This document shows, one piece after another, positions 46,900 to 54,832 of a stretch of 64,000 bases of DNA. This stretch comes from an archaeon (GTDB lineage Archaea > Thermoproteota > Nitrososphaeria > Nitrososphaerales > Gagatemarchaeaceae). The stretch covers positions 1 through 64,000 of the forward strand of contig JAJYWC010000002.1 of the NCBI GenBank assembly GCA_021791695.1, given 5' to 3'. Under the pieces are notes generated by a model. It was not told where the DNA came from and made no database searches. It saw nothing but the letters and a program-made list of their open reading frames with translations. Both the position numbers and the translations under genes were made by a program. The first letter of the stretch is position 1; each line of letters starts with the position of its first letter.

Positions 46900-49593
46900 A
46901 TGAAAGCGAGAGCGACCCTTCTCTTCGTCCTCGTCATCTCTCTCGCGCTGGCTCCCGTGCTGGCTGCCGTACCTGTGCACGCGACCGGGCAGTACAGCGA
47001 AAGGCTGGATGTCTACACGGCCGGTGGCAGCGCCTTCTGGTCGATAACGCTGGACAGGTTGGGTGCCAGCCTTCCCTCGATTACGTCCGTAGACTCGACG
47101 TCAGGGCTCACCGCGTATCGGCTGGTGGCGATGAGCACGCAGAGCGCGACCTCCGACTTCCAGGTCTTCGGGGTCGACGGATACAACTTGCTCAGGCTCC
47201 CCGCTGCACCGTCCCAGGGTCTCTTCCTGATGGTCAACGCGAGCAGCACATCGGCGGCCTCCTCCGTCGCATCGACGCTCGACAGCCAGTTCGGGACTAG
47301 CTTCATGCTAGTCTCTTCCTCGGGCGACTCTTACACCTATTTTGCCCCTGTCGACTTTGTAAACGTGGCTCTGCCCGTGATGTACAGGCTCGTGCCGTCC
47401 TCGCTGGGCGGGTTCGCATCACTTGTTACCCAGTCGACGCTGGGAGGCCTGGCAATGCCGTTCATGGAGCTCACGGGGGTCTACAACGGCTCGGGCTTCA
47501 CGCACTCGCTCTCCCTGGGCGCCGAGACTTCCAGCCTGATCGCACCAACGACAGGCGTCGTCGACCTCTCTGAAGTGATAGGGAGCAAGAACGCGACCAT
47601 AAGCACCTCGGCGGCTTCGGCCTCGAGCCTCGTCGTTATACACTCCCTCGACGGCATCATCACCTCTTCAGACCATGCGACCCTGGTTGACCATTCGTCG
47701 AACGTCAGCAGCTCGTACTCCCTCTCGGTGGGCCCTGGGAAGGTAGTCCGGGTGAACGCCACCATAAGCTCGCAGGTGCCCACGTTGGTCGCGTACAGGC
47801 TCCTGGACCACGGCACGCTTTCACAGAACGGGACTCTGGGCGTTACCATAGAGGTGACAAACTCTGCCAAAGTAGGGAGCGCCGACAACGTCACGCTGAA
47901 CGACAACTGGTGGCAGAACTATCCGGGTGACTTCCAGATGGTCAGCGGGAACGACAGCGCCACTATTCCGACGATAGCCGCAGGCTCGACGGTCACGGAG
48001 TCGTACGTCCTGAGGGTGATTTCCTCCTCCGCTCTGCAGGTCGTGATCCCGTCGTCGACGCTGAGCTACAGCTTCAAGGGCTCGACAGGTACACTGACGG
48101 GGCACGCCACCCTCGGACAGAACGTCATACAGCTGAACCAGGTCGGTCCAGCTCTCAGTCTGACCGCCACGGCTAGCATCCAGTCCGGCACGCCGCTGGG
48201 TACTTCTGGGAATTATTCGGTCGCGATAACGAACAACGGCAACTCTCCGGCCCTCGACATTAGGGTGGACAACTACACCGTGAGCAACATCGCCCAGAAC
48301 GGGGGCACCTCGACCATCACCATCCCGCTCCGGCTCTCCGGCCTGGCCCAGCGAAACTTCACCAAGACCTTCTCTGTCGAGTACTCAGACACGGCGGGAG
48401 CCTCCCAGAACCTCACGACCAACTCGGTCCAGCTGGTTCTTTCGCACACATCGATGGTCATACCGTTCATAGAGGTGGCTACGAACGACTCGATGACGGC
48501 TGCCGCGCTAGCGAGCAGGAACCTCGCGGTGACGTACACCTTCACGAACGACGGGAAGGGAAGCCCCGCGAGCGTCAGCGCGAGCGAGACGTTCCCGCAG
48601 GGCATCCAGTGCTCCCGTCAGTCGGGCATCGGGACCTGCTCCGGCAGCATCTATTCGATGACCACTTCGAGCCTCACGACACAGAGGAACACCCTGAGCC
48701 TAAACTTCAGCGGCGATAACTATATCGTACCTCCAAGCACCATAGTCGCGAGCTACGAGGGCATGCAGCTTCACACCTTCGGAGCGGCCTACGAGATTCC
48801 AGCCGGGATAACCGTCACAAAGTCTTTCTCCCCGGACAGCGGGTTCCCGGGCATGAGCTCGGTAGTGACCGTCAGCATAAGCAACGCGGGCTCCTCTCCG
48901 GTCTACAACGTGACACTGGCCTCGGGTTTCGACTCCTTCGATAAGGCCGCGAACTCCACTGAGAGCACGCAGGCCACCTACCCTGAGCTTGGCGCCGGAG
49001 CCTCCCAGAGCTATACCTATCCCGTCGCGCTAACAGCGGCCGCCTACGGGAACGTCACGGGGGCGGTCGTGGCGACCGACTTTCTCCTCGGAGGGGCGGT
49101 CCAGGGGCTCTCGCTCTCCAAAAGCAGTGTGGTGGTCTACGCACCTGTTACGGCGACGGTCGCCTCCAGCCCGACATCCCCTGAGGAGAACCACAACTTC
49201 AGGCTCGTGATCACATTCTCGAACACGGCCGCTGTCAGCGTTTCGAACGTGGTCTACACCCTCCAGCTCCCGTCCGGTGTCAGTGTCGTCTCGGGGGCGA
49301 CCGTCTCAGGCCACCAGGTGACCGTCACGCTACCGAGCATGCAGCCGAACTCGAACCAGAACGTCACTCTCACCTTGAGCACCAACACCGGGCTCACCAT
49401 CGACACCGCCGGCTCTCACCTCGCGTTCCAGTATCTTGGCGCGGCCCTTACGGGTGTCGCACCGGCCAAGAGTATAGTGGTTAGCATCGACGTCACGACT
49501 AGGTACACCATCCCGATTGCCGTCGCAGTGTTAGTAGGGATCCTGGCTGTCGTCTTCGCAAGACGAAGGGTGGGCTCGGTTGCCAAGTCCTGA
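46900..49593 (+). CDS. Large secreted/surface-anchored protein with Ig-like repeats
   Basis: Predicted surface protein of 897 aa. A signal peptide is clear (MKARATLLFVLVISLALAPV, cleavage expected after about residue 28), and a single C-terminal membrane helix (IPIAVAVLVGILAVVFA) is followed by a short basic tail. The outer part is rich in Ser, Thr, Ala, Val and Asn, with several NxS/T glycosylation sites and repeated Ig-like modules (for example VTVSISNAGSSPVYNV and ITFSNTAAVSVSNVVYTL), resembling CARDB or DUF11 domains of S-layer-associated proteins. It is adjacent to radA with no functional tie. GGTTTAATATCG at about 46865-46876 is a likely TATA box. Confidence 0.82.
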   Translation: MKARATLLFVLVISLALAPVLAAVPVHATGQYSERLDVYTAGGSAFWSITLDRLGASLPSITSVDSTSGLTAYRLVAMSTQSATSDFQVFGVDGYNLLRLPAAPSQGLFLMVNASSTSAASSVASTLDSQFGTSFMLVSSSGDSYTYFAPVDFVNVALPVMYRLVPSSLGGFASLVTQSTLGGLAMPFMELTGVYNGSGFTHSLSLGAETSSLIAPTTGVVDLSEVIGSKNATISTSAASASSLVVIHSLDGIITSSDHATLVDHSSNVSSSYSLSVGPGKVVRVNATISSQVPTLVAYRLLDHGTLSQNGTLGVTIEVTNSAKVGSADNVTLNDNWWQNYPGDFQMVSGNDSATIPTIAAGSTVTESYVLRVISSSALQVVIPSSTLSYSFKGSTGTLTGHATLGQNVIQLNQVGPALSLTATASIQSGTPLGTSGNYSVAITNNGNSPALDIRVDNYTVSNIAQNGGTSTITIPLRLSGLAQRNFTKTFSVEYSDTAGASQNLTTNSVQLVLSHTSMVIPFIEVATNDSMTAAALASRNLAVTYTFTNDGKGSPASVSASETFPQGIQCSRQSGIGTCSGSIYSMTTSSLTTQRNTLSLNFSGDNYIVPPSTIVASYEGMQLHTFGAAYEIPAGITVTKSFSPDSGFPGMSSVVTVSISNAGSSPVYNVTLASGFDSFDKAANSTESTQATYPELGAGASQSYTYPVALTAAAYGNVTGAVVATDFLLGGAVQGLSLSKSSVVVYAPVTATVASSPTSPEENHNFRLVITFSNTAAVSVSNVVYTLQLPSGVSVVSGATVSGHQVTVTLPSMQPNSNQNVTLTLSTNTGLTIDTAGSHLAFQYLGAALTGVAPAKSIVVSIDVTTRYTIPIAVAVLVGILAVVFARRRVGSVAKS

Positions 49594-50068
49594 CCCCGGC
49601 GGGGCCCGAACGCAGAGAACCCACCTCTCACAGGACGGGAGGCTGGAAGAGCGTTCGGCCGGGGCTCTGGTGTTCAGGATGACAAAGTCGGGCCCTGTCT
49701 ATCTCCTGTTGAGATATCCCGCCGGTCACTGGGACTTCCCCAAGGGGAACATCGAGGAGGGCGAGACTCCCATCGAGACCATGCACCGCGAGGTCAGGGA
49801 AGAGACAGGTCTGACGAAGGTCAGACCAGTCGAAGGCTTCGAGCACTCGGTCGAGTACTTCTACAAGCGCGACGGCAAGAGGATACACAAGCAGGTGACC
49901 TTCTTCCTGGCGGAGTCTCTCGAAGACAGAGTGACCCTCTCGTTCGAGCATCAAGACTACACCTGGAAGCCGTTCGACGAAGCGATGAACGTGGTGACCT
50001 ACGCCAACTCGAGAAAGCTGCTGCGCGCCGCCAACGAGGTCTTCAGGGCGCTGGCATCGAAGCGTTGA
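49580..50068 (+). CDS. Nudix hydrolase (diadenosine tetraphosphatase-like)
   Basis: Nudix pyrophosphohydrolase (162 aa). The Nudix box is perfect: G-N-I-E-E-G-E-T-P, then E-T-M-H-R-E-V-R-E-E-T-G-L, matching G-x5-E-x7-R-E-U-x-E-E-x-G-U. The strands SAGALVFRM and HWDFPKGN before it and EVFRALASK after it resemble archaeal Ap4A hydrolases. TTG 49580 overlaps the surface-protein stop by 14 bases; a shorter start at GTG in GALVF is possible but would cut the fold. The 3' end overlaps the convergent pyrF gene by 26 bp. Confidence 0.88.
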   Translation: MPSPDPGGARTQRTHLSQDGRLEERSAGALVFRMTKSGPVYLLLRYPAGHWDFPKGNIEEGETPIETMHREVREETGLTKVRPVEGFEHSVEYFYKRDGKRIHKQVTFFLAESLEDRVTLSFEHQDYTWKPFDEAMNVVTYANSRKLLRAANEVFRALASKR

Positions 50069-50780
50069 AGGCCCTAAGGGTAGCCCTCGGGTCTACCGCA
50101 TCGACCACGGACCTGCCTATTATGACAAAGTCCGCCCCGGCTTCTATCACGTCCCTGTCCGCCTTGCCTCCCTGCACGCCCACACCAGGGCACAGGATGA
50201 ACTGGTCCCTCTTCAGGAGCGACCTTACCTCCCTGATCACCTGGTGAGACTTGGCCGAGACGATTGCGCCGTCGGCGTCCCAGTCCCTAGTCCTCCTCGC
50301 GAATTCGCGATACAGGGGCTCCCCGGCCACGGTCAGCCCGTAGCCCTCCCCGGCGCCTGCGTGGCTCATGTACACCAGCAGGACGACCCCTCTGCCCAGC
50401 TCCTTAGCCCTGGCGATAACACCTGAGAGACCTTCCTCCGCACCCACGAACGGGTTCGCGATTATAGCGTCGACTCCGGCATCGTAGAGGAGCCCGACTG
50501 CCTCAAGGTTGGTTGACTCGATGTCGTTGAGCTTGATGTCCGCGAGGACGGGAATCTTCCTGTCGTTGCAGAACCCAATCAGTGGTTTAAGCCCCTTGAG
50601 GCCGCCGGGGAGGAGCAGATGCCAGTGGAACTTCACCCCCGCGAGCTCGCCATCGATGCTCCTGACGAGACCCAGCGCCCGGTCCACCCGCATCTCCGGA
50701 GGTCCGGTGATGTCGAGAGACACGATTATGCGGCTGGAGCGTTCCTTCGAGGATTGGACGAGGTCATCCCTGAACCCCAT
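50043..50780 (-). CDS. pyrF: Orotidine 5'-phosphate decarboxylase
   Basis: Last step of UMP synthesis, decarboxylating OMP (245 aa). Diagnostic segments are IIVSLDITGP, GVKFHWHLLL, and LADIKLNDIEST, which holds the catalytic Lys-Asp network in the D-I-K-x-x-D-I pattern. VGVQGGKADR and FVIIGRSVVDA form the phosphate-binding end. The length is close to that of the type common in Thaumarchaeota and differs from short methanogen forms by a few added loops. Start ATG 50780, sharing its first base with the stop of the 227 aa gene upstream. Confidence 0.9.
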   Translation of the reverse strand: MGFRDDLVQSSKERSSRIIVSLDITGPPEMRVDRALGLVRSIDGELAGVKFHWHLLLPGGLKGLKPLIGFCNDRKIPVLADIKLNDIESTNLEAVGLLYDAGVDAIIANPFVGAEEGLSGVIARAKELGRGVVLLVYMSHAGAGEGYGLTVAGEPLYREFARRTRDWDADGAIVSAKSHQVIREVRSLLKRDQFILCPGVGVQGGKADRDVIEAGADFVIIGRSVVDAVDPRATLRAFNASMPAP

Positions 50781-51463
50781 CAGAACTCCACCAGCGGGTG
50801 CTTTTCCGCCAGCTTGATGACCTTGACGTAGTGGAACCCGTGCTCGTCCGCGCGCTTGCTGAAGCTCGTCTCGCCCAGGTTAGATGGCGAGTACTTGATG
50901 AAGCCCGTCGACGGTTCCTCCTTTATCCTCGTGTAGAAGAAGAGGGACGCCTCCTCATAGTCGTCCAGCCGGGCAAACGCGCCGACTATCCAGCTGGTGC
51001 CGTTCTTGAAACAGTACACCGGTAGAGGAGGCTCCTCGTACAGCATCTTGTAGGTCGCCAACTTCACCAGGGAGGAAAGGTCCGCTACCTGCGCGGCGAG
51101 GAACTTCTGGCTGAACTCCTTCTTGTGCTCGAGGATGCTCGGGAGTTTCAGCACATGGATTATCGGCGAGTAGATGTATGAAGGTGTGGTCGCCGAGTCG
51201 AGGAGGAGCACCTCTTCGTTCTCGCCGTTGTTCTTGTAGGCCAGGAACTCCCCTCCAGAGTCGCTCTCCCAGTAGTAGAAGATCGGGACCCCCATGAAGA
51301 GGTCGTTCTGGACCGAGAGCCTGACCTTGTCACCGTGCTTCGACATGAATATCGGGAGCTGAGCCCTCTCGAGGGCGCACGCCAGCCTTCCGAGGTCCAC
51401 AAGATTGCTCAGCTTGACGAAGCACCCACCGATTATCCTCCTCTGAGCTTTCTTGCCGGGCAA
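50780..51463 (-). CDS. Unrecognised conserved-looking protein
   Basis: Protein of 227 aa that I do not recognise. It is soluble, mixed alpha/beta, with blocks such as GVPIFYYWES, SATTPSYIYSPII and LPVYCFKNGTSWIVGAF. No signal peptide, metal site or P-loop is visible. TTG 51463 is supported by CATTATTAAC about 27 bp upstream on the minus strand, an element apparently shared with the divergent gene. Its stop overlaps the pyrF start, so the two are co-transcribed; that alone does not place it in pyrimidine metabolism. Confidence 0.65.
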   Translation of the reverse strand: MPGKKAQRRIIGGCFVKLSNLVDLGRLACALERAQLPIFMSKHGDKVRLSVQNDLFMGVPIFYYWESDSGGEFLAYKNNGENEEVLLLDSATTPSYIYSPIIHVLKLPSILEHKKEFSQKFLAAQVADLSSLVKLATYKMLYEEPPLPVYCFKNGTSWIVGAFARLDDYEEASLFFYTRIKEEPSTGFIKYSPSNLGETSFSKRADEHGFHYVKVIKLAEKHPLVEF

Positions 51464-51485
51464 CTCTGGCCGGCGTCACTTCTGG

Positions 51486-51497
51486 GAGTTAATAATG
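51486..51497. promoter_or_regulatory. Single TATA-like element shared by two divergent unknown genes
   Basis: AGTTAATAATGT lies midway between TTG 51463 (minus) and ATG 51522 (plus), 28 and 31 bp away. Read on the minus strand it gives CATTATTAAC. It includes the first possible ATG (51495) of the plus gene, which therefore is probably not the start. Confidence 0.45.
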
Positions 51498-51521
51498 TTC
51501 CCGCCTGAAAAACCCAAAAGC

Positions 51522-51962
51522 ATGTCGCCGGGCAGGCGCTCTGGCGAGATACTTTTGCCATCTCACACTGAAGAGGCTCTGGCGGAAGCTCGGGATGTCC
51601 GCGCCTCTCTCTCGGCGCTGCTCGGCGGCGGTACTGAGAAGCCTCGCAGGGAGGACGAGGTGTGGCGCCTATACGCCAAGTGCGAGAGGCTCGCTGCAAC
51701 GCTCAAGTTCAGGCTCAGGGTCGAGAGGCCAGGGGTCTTCCTGAAACTGCCGCGCTCCGACGAGCCCGAGGCGTTCCTCCCCCTGGCGCTCTCGGGCCTC
51801 GACGACGCTCTCCTGAAATTCGAGGCCGGCGACGAGCTGGGTGCCCTCGATTCCATAAGGCAGGCCAGGACCTACCTCAGGGCATATCTCTCCTCGAGGC
51901 AGCGCCTCAGGATGAGGGCGAAGCGGAGGGCTTCTTCTGCGAAGGCTTCCTCGCCTTCTTAG
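51522..51962 (+). CDS. Unrecognised helical protein
   Basis: Protein of 146 aa with no recognised domain. It is predicted almost wholly helical (LSGLDDALLKFEAGDELGAL and the following A-R-T-Y-L-R), and its C-terminus is strongly basic (RLRMRAKRRASSAK), suggesting nucleic-acid contact. ATG 51522 gives leaderless spacing from the shared AT-rich element; ATG 51495 is inside that element. Its 3' end overlaps the convergent eL22-like gene by 56 bp, in the low-complexity tails of both. Confidence 0.58.
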   Translation: MSPGRRSGEILLPSHTEEALAEARDVRASLSALLGGGTEKPRREDEVWRLYAKCERLAATLKFRLRVERPGVFLKLPRSDEPEAFLPLALSGLDDALLKFEAGDELGALDSIRQARTYLRAYLSSRQRLRMRAKRRASSAKASSPS

Positions 51963-52371
51963 GCTTGGCAGGCTCCTCCACCTCGGCCGCCGGAGCCTCT
52001 TCCTTCTTCTCCGTCTCGGCCTCTTCCTTGGCTTCTAGCGCCGGCTGTGTCGCTATTGCTTCTTCCGCCTTCTCCTCGGGCTGTGTCGGCGCCTTCTTCT
52101 TCTCTTCCTTCTCCTCCTCGTCGTGCTCTATCTCTATCAGGCGCAGCTCCTTCCCTTCGACGAGGATCTGATAGTTCGCCCGTTCCCCCTTCCTGTTCAG
52201 GTATCTCTTGATGTACGTCTTGACGTGCTTCGACTTTATCGTCTTCTTCACATCCTCGTCGTTCCAGTTGATCTCCCCGCCGCTCACGGACGGCTTGTCG
52301 CCAACTCTCGGCCCGAGGAACTCGGCAAGTTCGTCGCCATTATCCTTGAACGTGCCCAGGATTATCTTCAT
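51907..52371 (-). CDS. Ribosomal protein eL22-like protein with a charged tail
   Basis: Protein of 154 aa. The first 80 residues have a basic helix-strand pattern, KHVKTYIKRYLNRKGERAN then YQILVEGKELRLIEIE, followed by an acidic stretch, which resembles the core and acidic tail of ribosomal protein L22e. The rest is a low-complexity tail of Glu, Lys, Ala and Pro repeats. The match is by pattern only and is tentative; another small RNA-binding protein is possible. ATG 52371 lies 28 bp after CATTATAATG on the minus strand, giving a leaderless mRNA. Confidence 0.5.
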   Translation of the reverse strand: MKIILGTFKDNGDELAEFLGPRVGDKPSVSGGEINWNDEDVKKTIKSKHVKTYIKRYLNRKGERANYQILVEGKELRLIEIEHDEEEKEEKKKAPTQPEEKAEEAIATQPALEAKEEAETEKKEEAPAAEVEEPAKPKKARKPSQKKPSASPSS

Positions 52372-52420
52372 TTCCTCGGGCTCTTCGACGGTGACATTAT
52401 AATGGTTTAGGTCGTGGCGG

Positions 52421-53185
52421 TCAGTGCCTGGGAGACGGCCTCTTCTTGTCGAGCGCGAGCATCTTGCTGACCATCTTCCCGTGCTTCGCCTCATCCATGT
52501 CGATCCAGGTCAGTAGTAGGCGCGCTATGGGATGGTCGACCGTCACCCCCTCCTGGAGGCTCTCCTCTTTGGCGGAGTCCTCCATCGAGAGCATGCTCCC
52601 GAGCAGCTCCTTGCTGGGAAGCTCGAACCTCCTACCGGTCCCCGCTTCCAGCCATGATATCACCTGAGACACGACGTCGGCGTGCTTTATGCTGTCGGAG
52701 GCTATCATCCGCAGCAGGAGCTTGATGTGGTCGTCTCCCGTCTTGTTCGCGAGCTCAAGGTACCTCTCCGCCGCAGAGAGCTCCAGCTTCAGCCTCTCCC
52801 TGAGCAAGACAAGCGAGGCGTCCCTGTCGGGCTCGCTCTCGCCCCGCTCTAAGACTGTCCTCCCCGCATCGACGGCCATGAGCTGCCTCGCGGCGTCCAG
52901 CAACTCGACCGTCTCTATCGGACCTAGTCTTGAGCGGACTCTCTTCACGAGCTTCTCTGCCACTGGGTCTATGAGCCCGTCCAGCCCCGGGACGCTCTCC
53001 CTTCCTGCCCCTCGCTTCCTCTTCAGGTATTGGGTCACGGCGGCCTGGGTGACGTTGAGCGCCGTCGCTATCTCGTGGACCCGGAAGCCCTCGGCCGCCA
53101 GCTTCTCTGCCAGCCTCGCCCGTATCATTGGGATGAGCCTCTCCTCGCTCCTCATCCCGGGTATGCCCTTGGGCATACCGTCCAC
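52421..53185 (-). CDS. HTH transcription factor fused to a ferritin-like diiron domain (putative metal sensor)
   Basis: Protein of 254 aa in two domains. Residues about 20-58 form a helix-turn-helix (FRVHEIATALNVTQAAVTQYLKRKRG) like COG2522-type archaeal regulators. Residues about 125-245 form a four-helix, ferritin-like bundle with candidate metal ligands E135, E140, H168, E232 and H235 (D-S-I-K-H and D-E-A-K-H motifs). The gene is divergent from a ZIP metal transporter with a palindromic element overlapping its own TATA region. Together this suggests a regulator that senses iron or a similar metal through the bundle and controls the transporter and itself. I know of no characterised regulator with this layout. 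GTG 53185 is used; ATG 53176 and 53155 are shorter options. Confidence 0.7.
   Translation of the reverse strand: MDGMPKGIPGMRSEERLIPMIRARLAEKLAAEGFRVHEIATALNVTQAAVTQYLKRKRGAGRESVPGLDGLIDPVAEKLVKRVRSRLGPIETVELLDAARQLMAVDAGRTVLERGESEPDRDASLVLLRERLKLELSAAERYLELANKTGDDHIKLLLRMIASDSIKHADVVSQVISWLEAGTGRRFELPSKELLGSMLSMEDSAKEESLQEGVTVDHPIARLLLTWIDMDEAKHGKMVSKMLALDKKRPSPRH
53160..53179. repeat. Perfect inverted repeat at the 5' end of the HTH-ferritin gene
   Basis: GGTATGCCC (53160-53168) and GGGCATACC (53171-53179) form a perfect 9-bp repeat with a 2-base spacer. It spans the first codons of the regulator and would form a stable hairpin in its mRNA. Confidence 0.6.
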
Positions 53186-53212
53186 GACACTGGGTCATTC
53201 TTTTCTCCTTTT

Positions 53213-53268
53213 CCGTTAATAACGGCGTTAACTACTATTGTTAACATCGTTTGAATTAAATATAACAC
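53213..53268. promoter_or_regulatory. Operator-like repeats and promoters between the HTH-ferritin regulator and the ZIP gene
   Basis: A palindrome CCGTTA-A-TAACGG (53213-53225) overlaps the TATA-like TTATTAA of the regulator gene (minus). Two further copies of the palindromic hexamer GTTAAC follow at 53227-53232 and 53240-53245. The ZIP gene TATA box, ATTAAATATAAC, lies at about 53255-53266. The arrangement suits a factor binding GTTAAC-type sites to repress its own gene and control the ZIP gene. Confidence 0.55.
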
Positions 53269-53287
53269 CACTTATGGCCGGCGCTGC

Positions 53288-54037
53288 ATGCTTGGCTTCG
53301 GCCTCACCGTGGCGTTCGCCGCTGTGATGGGCTTCTCAATCTTCCTCTCTCTCCCTGTCGTCATGAGCAAGAGGACCGGCGAAATGAGGACCAAGCTCTT
53401 CAACGCGGTAGCCATAGGCATACTTGTCTTCCTCGTCGCGGACGTCTTCGCCAACGCTACGGGCGTGATCTACAACGGGTCGTTCTACAGCTACGGGTCG
53501 TCCCCGTACTACGACCTGGTCTTCGCCGTCTCCCTCACGCTGGGCTTCGCGGTGCTCTACCTGGCCGAGAACCGGTCCAGGAAAGGGCTCTCGCCGACCC
53601 AGCTGGCGACCTTCATCGCTCTGGGTATAGGCTTCCAAAACCTGACCGAGGGCCTCCTGTTCGGCTCGCTAGGCGCGCTCATAGGGCTCACGGGAGCCGC
53701 ACTCGTCGTCCTTGTCGGGTTCGTCTTCCAGAACGTCACCGAAGGATTCCCCATCGCCTCTCCGTTCTTCGGTCAGGTCGAGAAGAAGGCCGGCGTGCTG
53801 TTCGCGCTCTTTCTGCTCGGGGGCGTGCCCACGGTCATAGGGGGCGCGGTAGGTTTCTACTACAGCTCGGACGCCTTCGCGATGGTCTTCGACGGCCTCG
53901 CAATCGGGACGATGCTCTACGTGATACTGCCCATGCTCAAGAACGCGTTCAAGGACATGGACTATGCCAAGCAGAGGATGGTCTACGCAGGGGTCTTCAT
54001 AGGCTTCGTTCTGGGCTTCCTCGTCAACCTCGTCTGA
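53288..54037 (+). CDS. ZIP-family divalent metal transporter
   Basis: Membrane transporter (249 aa) with eight helices for import of zinc, iron or manganese. Helix 4 carries GIGFQNLTEGLLFG and helix 5 VGFVFQNVTEGFPIASP, where common ZIP proteins have H-N-x-x-E-G and H-x-x-x-E: here His is replaced by Gln in the first motif and in the second. The helix 2-3 loop has no His-rich cluster. Loss of the metal His suggests altered metal choice. ATG 53288 is leaderless with TTAAATA about 28 bp upstream, and the gene is divergent from the HTH-ferritin regulator. Confidence 0.85.
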   Translation: MLGFGLTVAFAAVMGFSIFLSLPVVMSKRTGEMRTKLFNAVAIGILVFLVADVFANATGVIYNGSFYSYGSSPYYDLVFAVSLTLGFAVLYLAENRSRKGLSPTQLATFIALGIGFQNLTEGLLFGSLGALIGLTGAALVVLVGFVFQNVTEGFPIASPFFGQVEKKAGVLFALFLLGGVPTVIGGAVGFYYSSDAFAMVFDGLAIGTMLYVILPMLKNAFKDMDYAKQRMVYAGVFIGFVLGFLVNLV

Positions 54038-54040
54038 GCG

Positions 54041-54832
54041 CTACTTCCCCATTCTTCGCTGTCGCTTTTGGTAAGTGCGTATTGCGCGCAGCAGGTCAAT
54101 CTTTCTAAACGCGGGCCAGTAGACGTCCATGAAGATGAGCTCGCTGTACGCTCCCTGCCACAGCAGGAACCCACTCATCCTCTCCTCCCCTGAGGTGCGG
54201 ATGATGAGGTCGGGCTCGGGATTGGGCAGGTACGAAGTGTACAGTCTTCCGGATATCGTCTCCTCGGTGATTGAGGACGGCTGCAGCGTGCCCTTCTTCA
54301 CGTCCTCTGCGATCGACCTCATGACGTCCGTGATCTCCGTCCTTCCGCCGTAGGCTATCGCGATATTGAGGAAGTGTCCATCGTAGTCCGCCGTCTTCTC
54401 TTCCACTTCCCTGAGTATCTTGAGCAGCGGTTCGGGGAGGAGCTCGAACTTACCGATCCCCTTCACGTGGACCCTGTACTTGTAGATGCGCTCGTCCTTG
54501 AGCAGCTTGGTGAGCCGCTCCTGAATGAGCCTGACGATCTCCTGGACCTCCTCCGAGCTCCGCTGAAAGTTCTCCGTCGAGAGGACGTAGAGTGTTATCG
54601 ACCTGATCTTGAGCTCGTGGCACCAGTCGAGCAGCTTCTCGACGACGTCCGCCCCATAGGCATGGCCCAGCTCGACAGAGTAGCTCCTGTTCTGGGCCCA
54701 CCTGCGGTTTCCATCGAGGATTATCCCGATGTGCCCGGGGATAGGTCCGCGCTCGACCTCGGAGTTGAGCCTGCTCTCGTAGAACTTGTATGCTCCCGTC
54801 GCCTTGAGCACGCTGTCAAGCACGCCCGTCAC
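54041..54832 (-). CDS. uppS: Cis-prenyltransferase (undecaprenyl diphosphate synthase family)
   Basis: Cytosolic enzyme (263 aa) making long-chain polyprenyl diphosphate for the lipid carrier used in glycosylation. It shows IPGHIGIILDGNRRWA with the catalytic Asp, YVLSTENFQRSSEEV, IAIAYGGRTEI, and the final PEPDLIIRTSGEERMSGFLLWQ with the Arg/Ser pair binding the allylic substrate, all in the standard order. GTG 54832 overlaps the TGA of the DUF373 gene. Pairing of these two genes is common in archaea. Start and length match the family. Confidence 0.93.
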   Translation of the reverse strand: MTGVLDSVLKATGAYKFYESRLNSEVERGPIPGHIGIILDGNRRWAQNRSYSVELGHAYGADVVEKLLDWCHELKIRSITLYVLSTENFQRSSEEVQEIVRLIQERLTKLLKDERIYKYRVHVKGIGKFELLPEPLLKILREVEEKTADYDGHFLNIAIAYGGRTEITDVMRSIAEDVKKGTLQPSSITEETISGRLYTSYLPNPEPDLIIRTSGEERMSGFLLWQGAYSELIFMDVYWPAFRKIDLLRAIRTYQKRQRRMGK

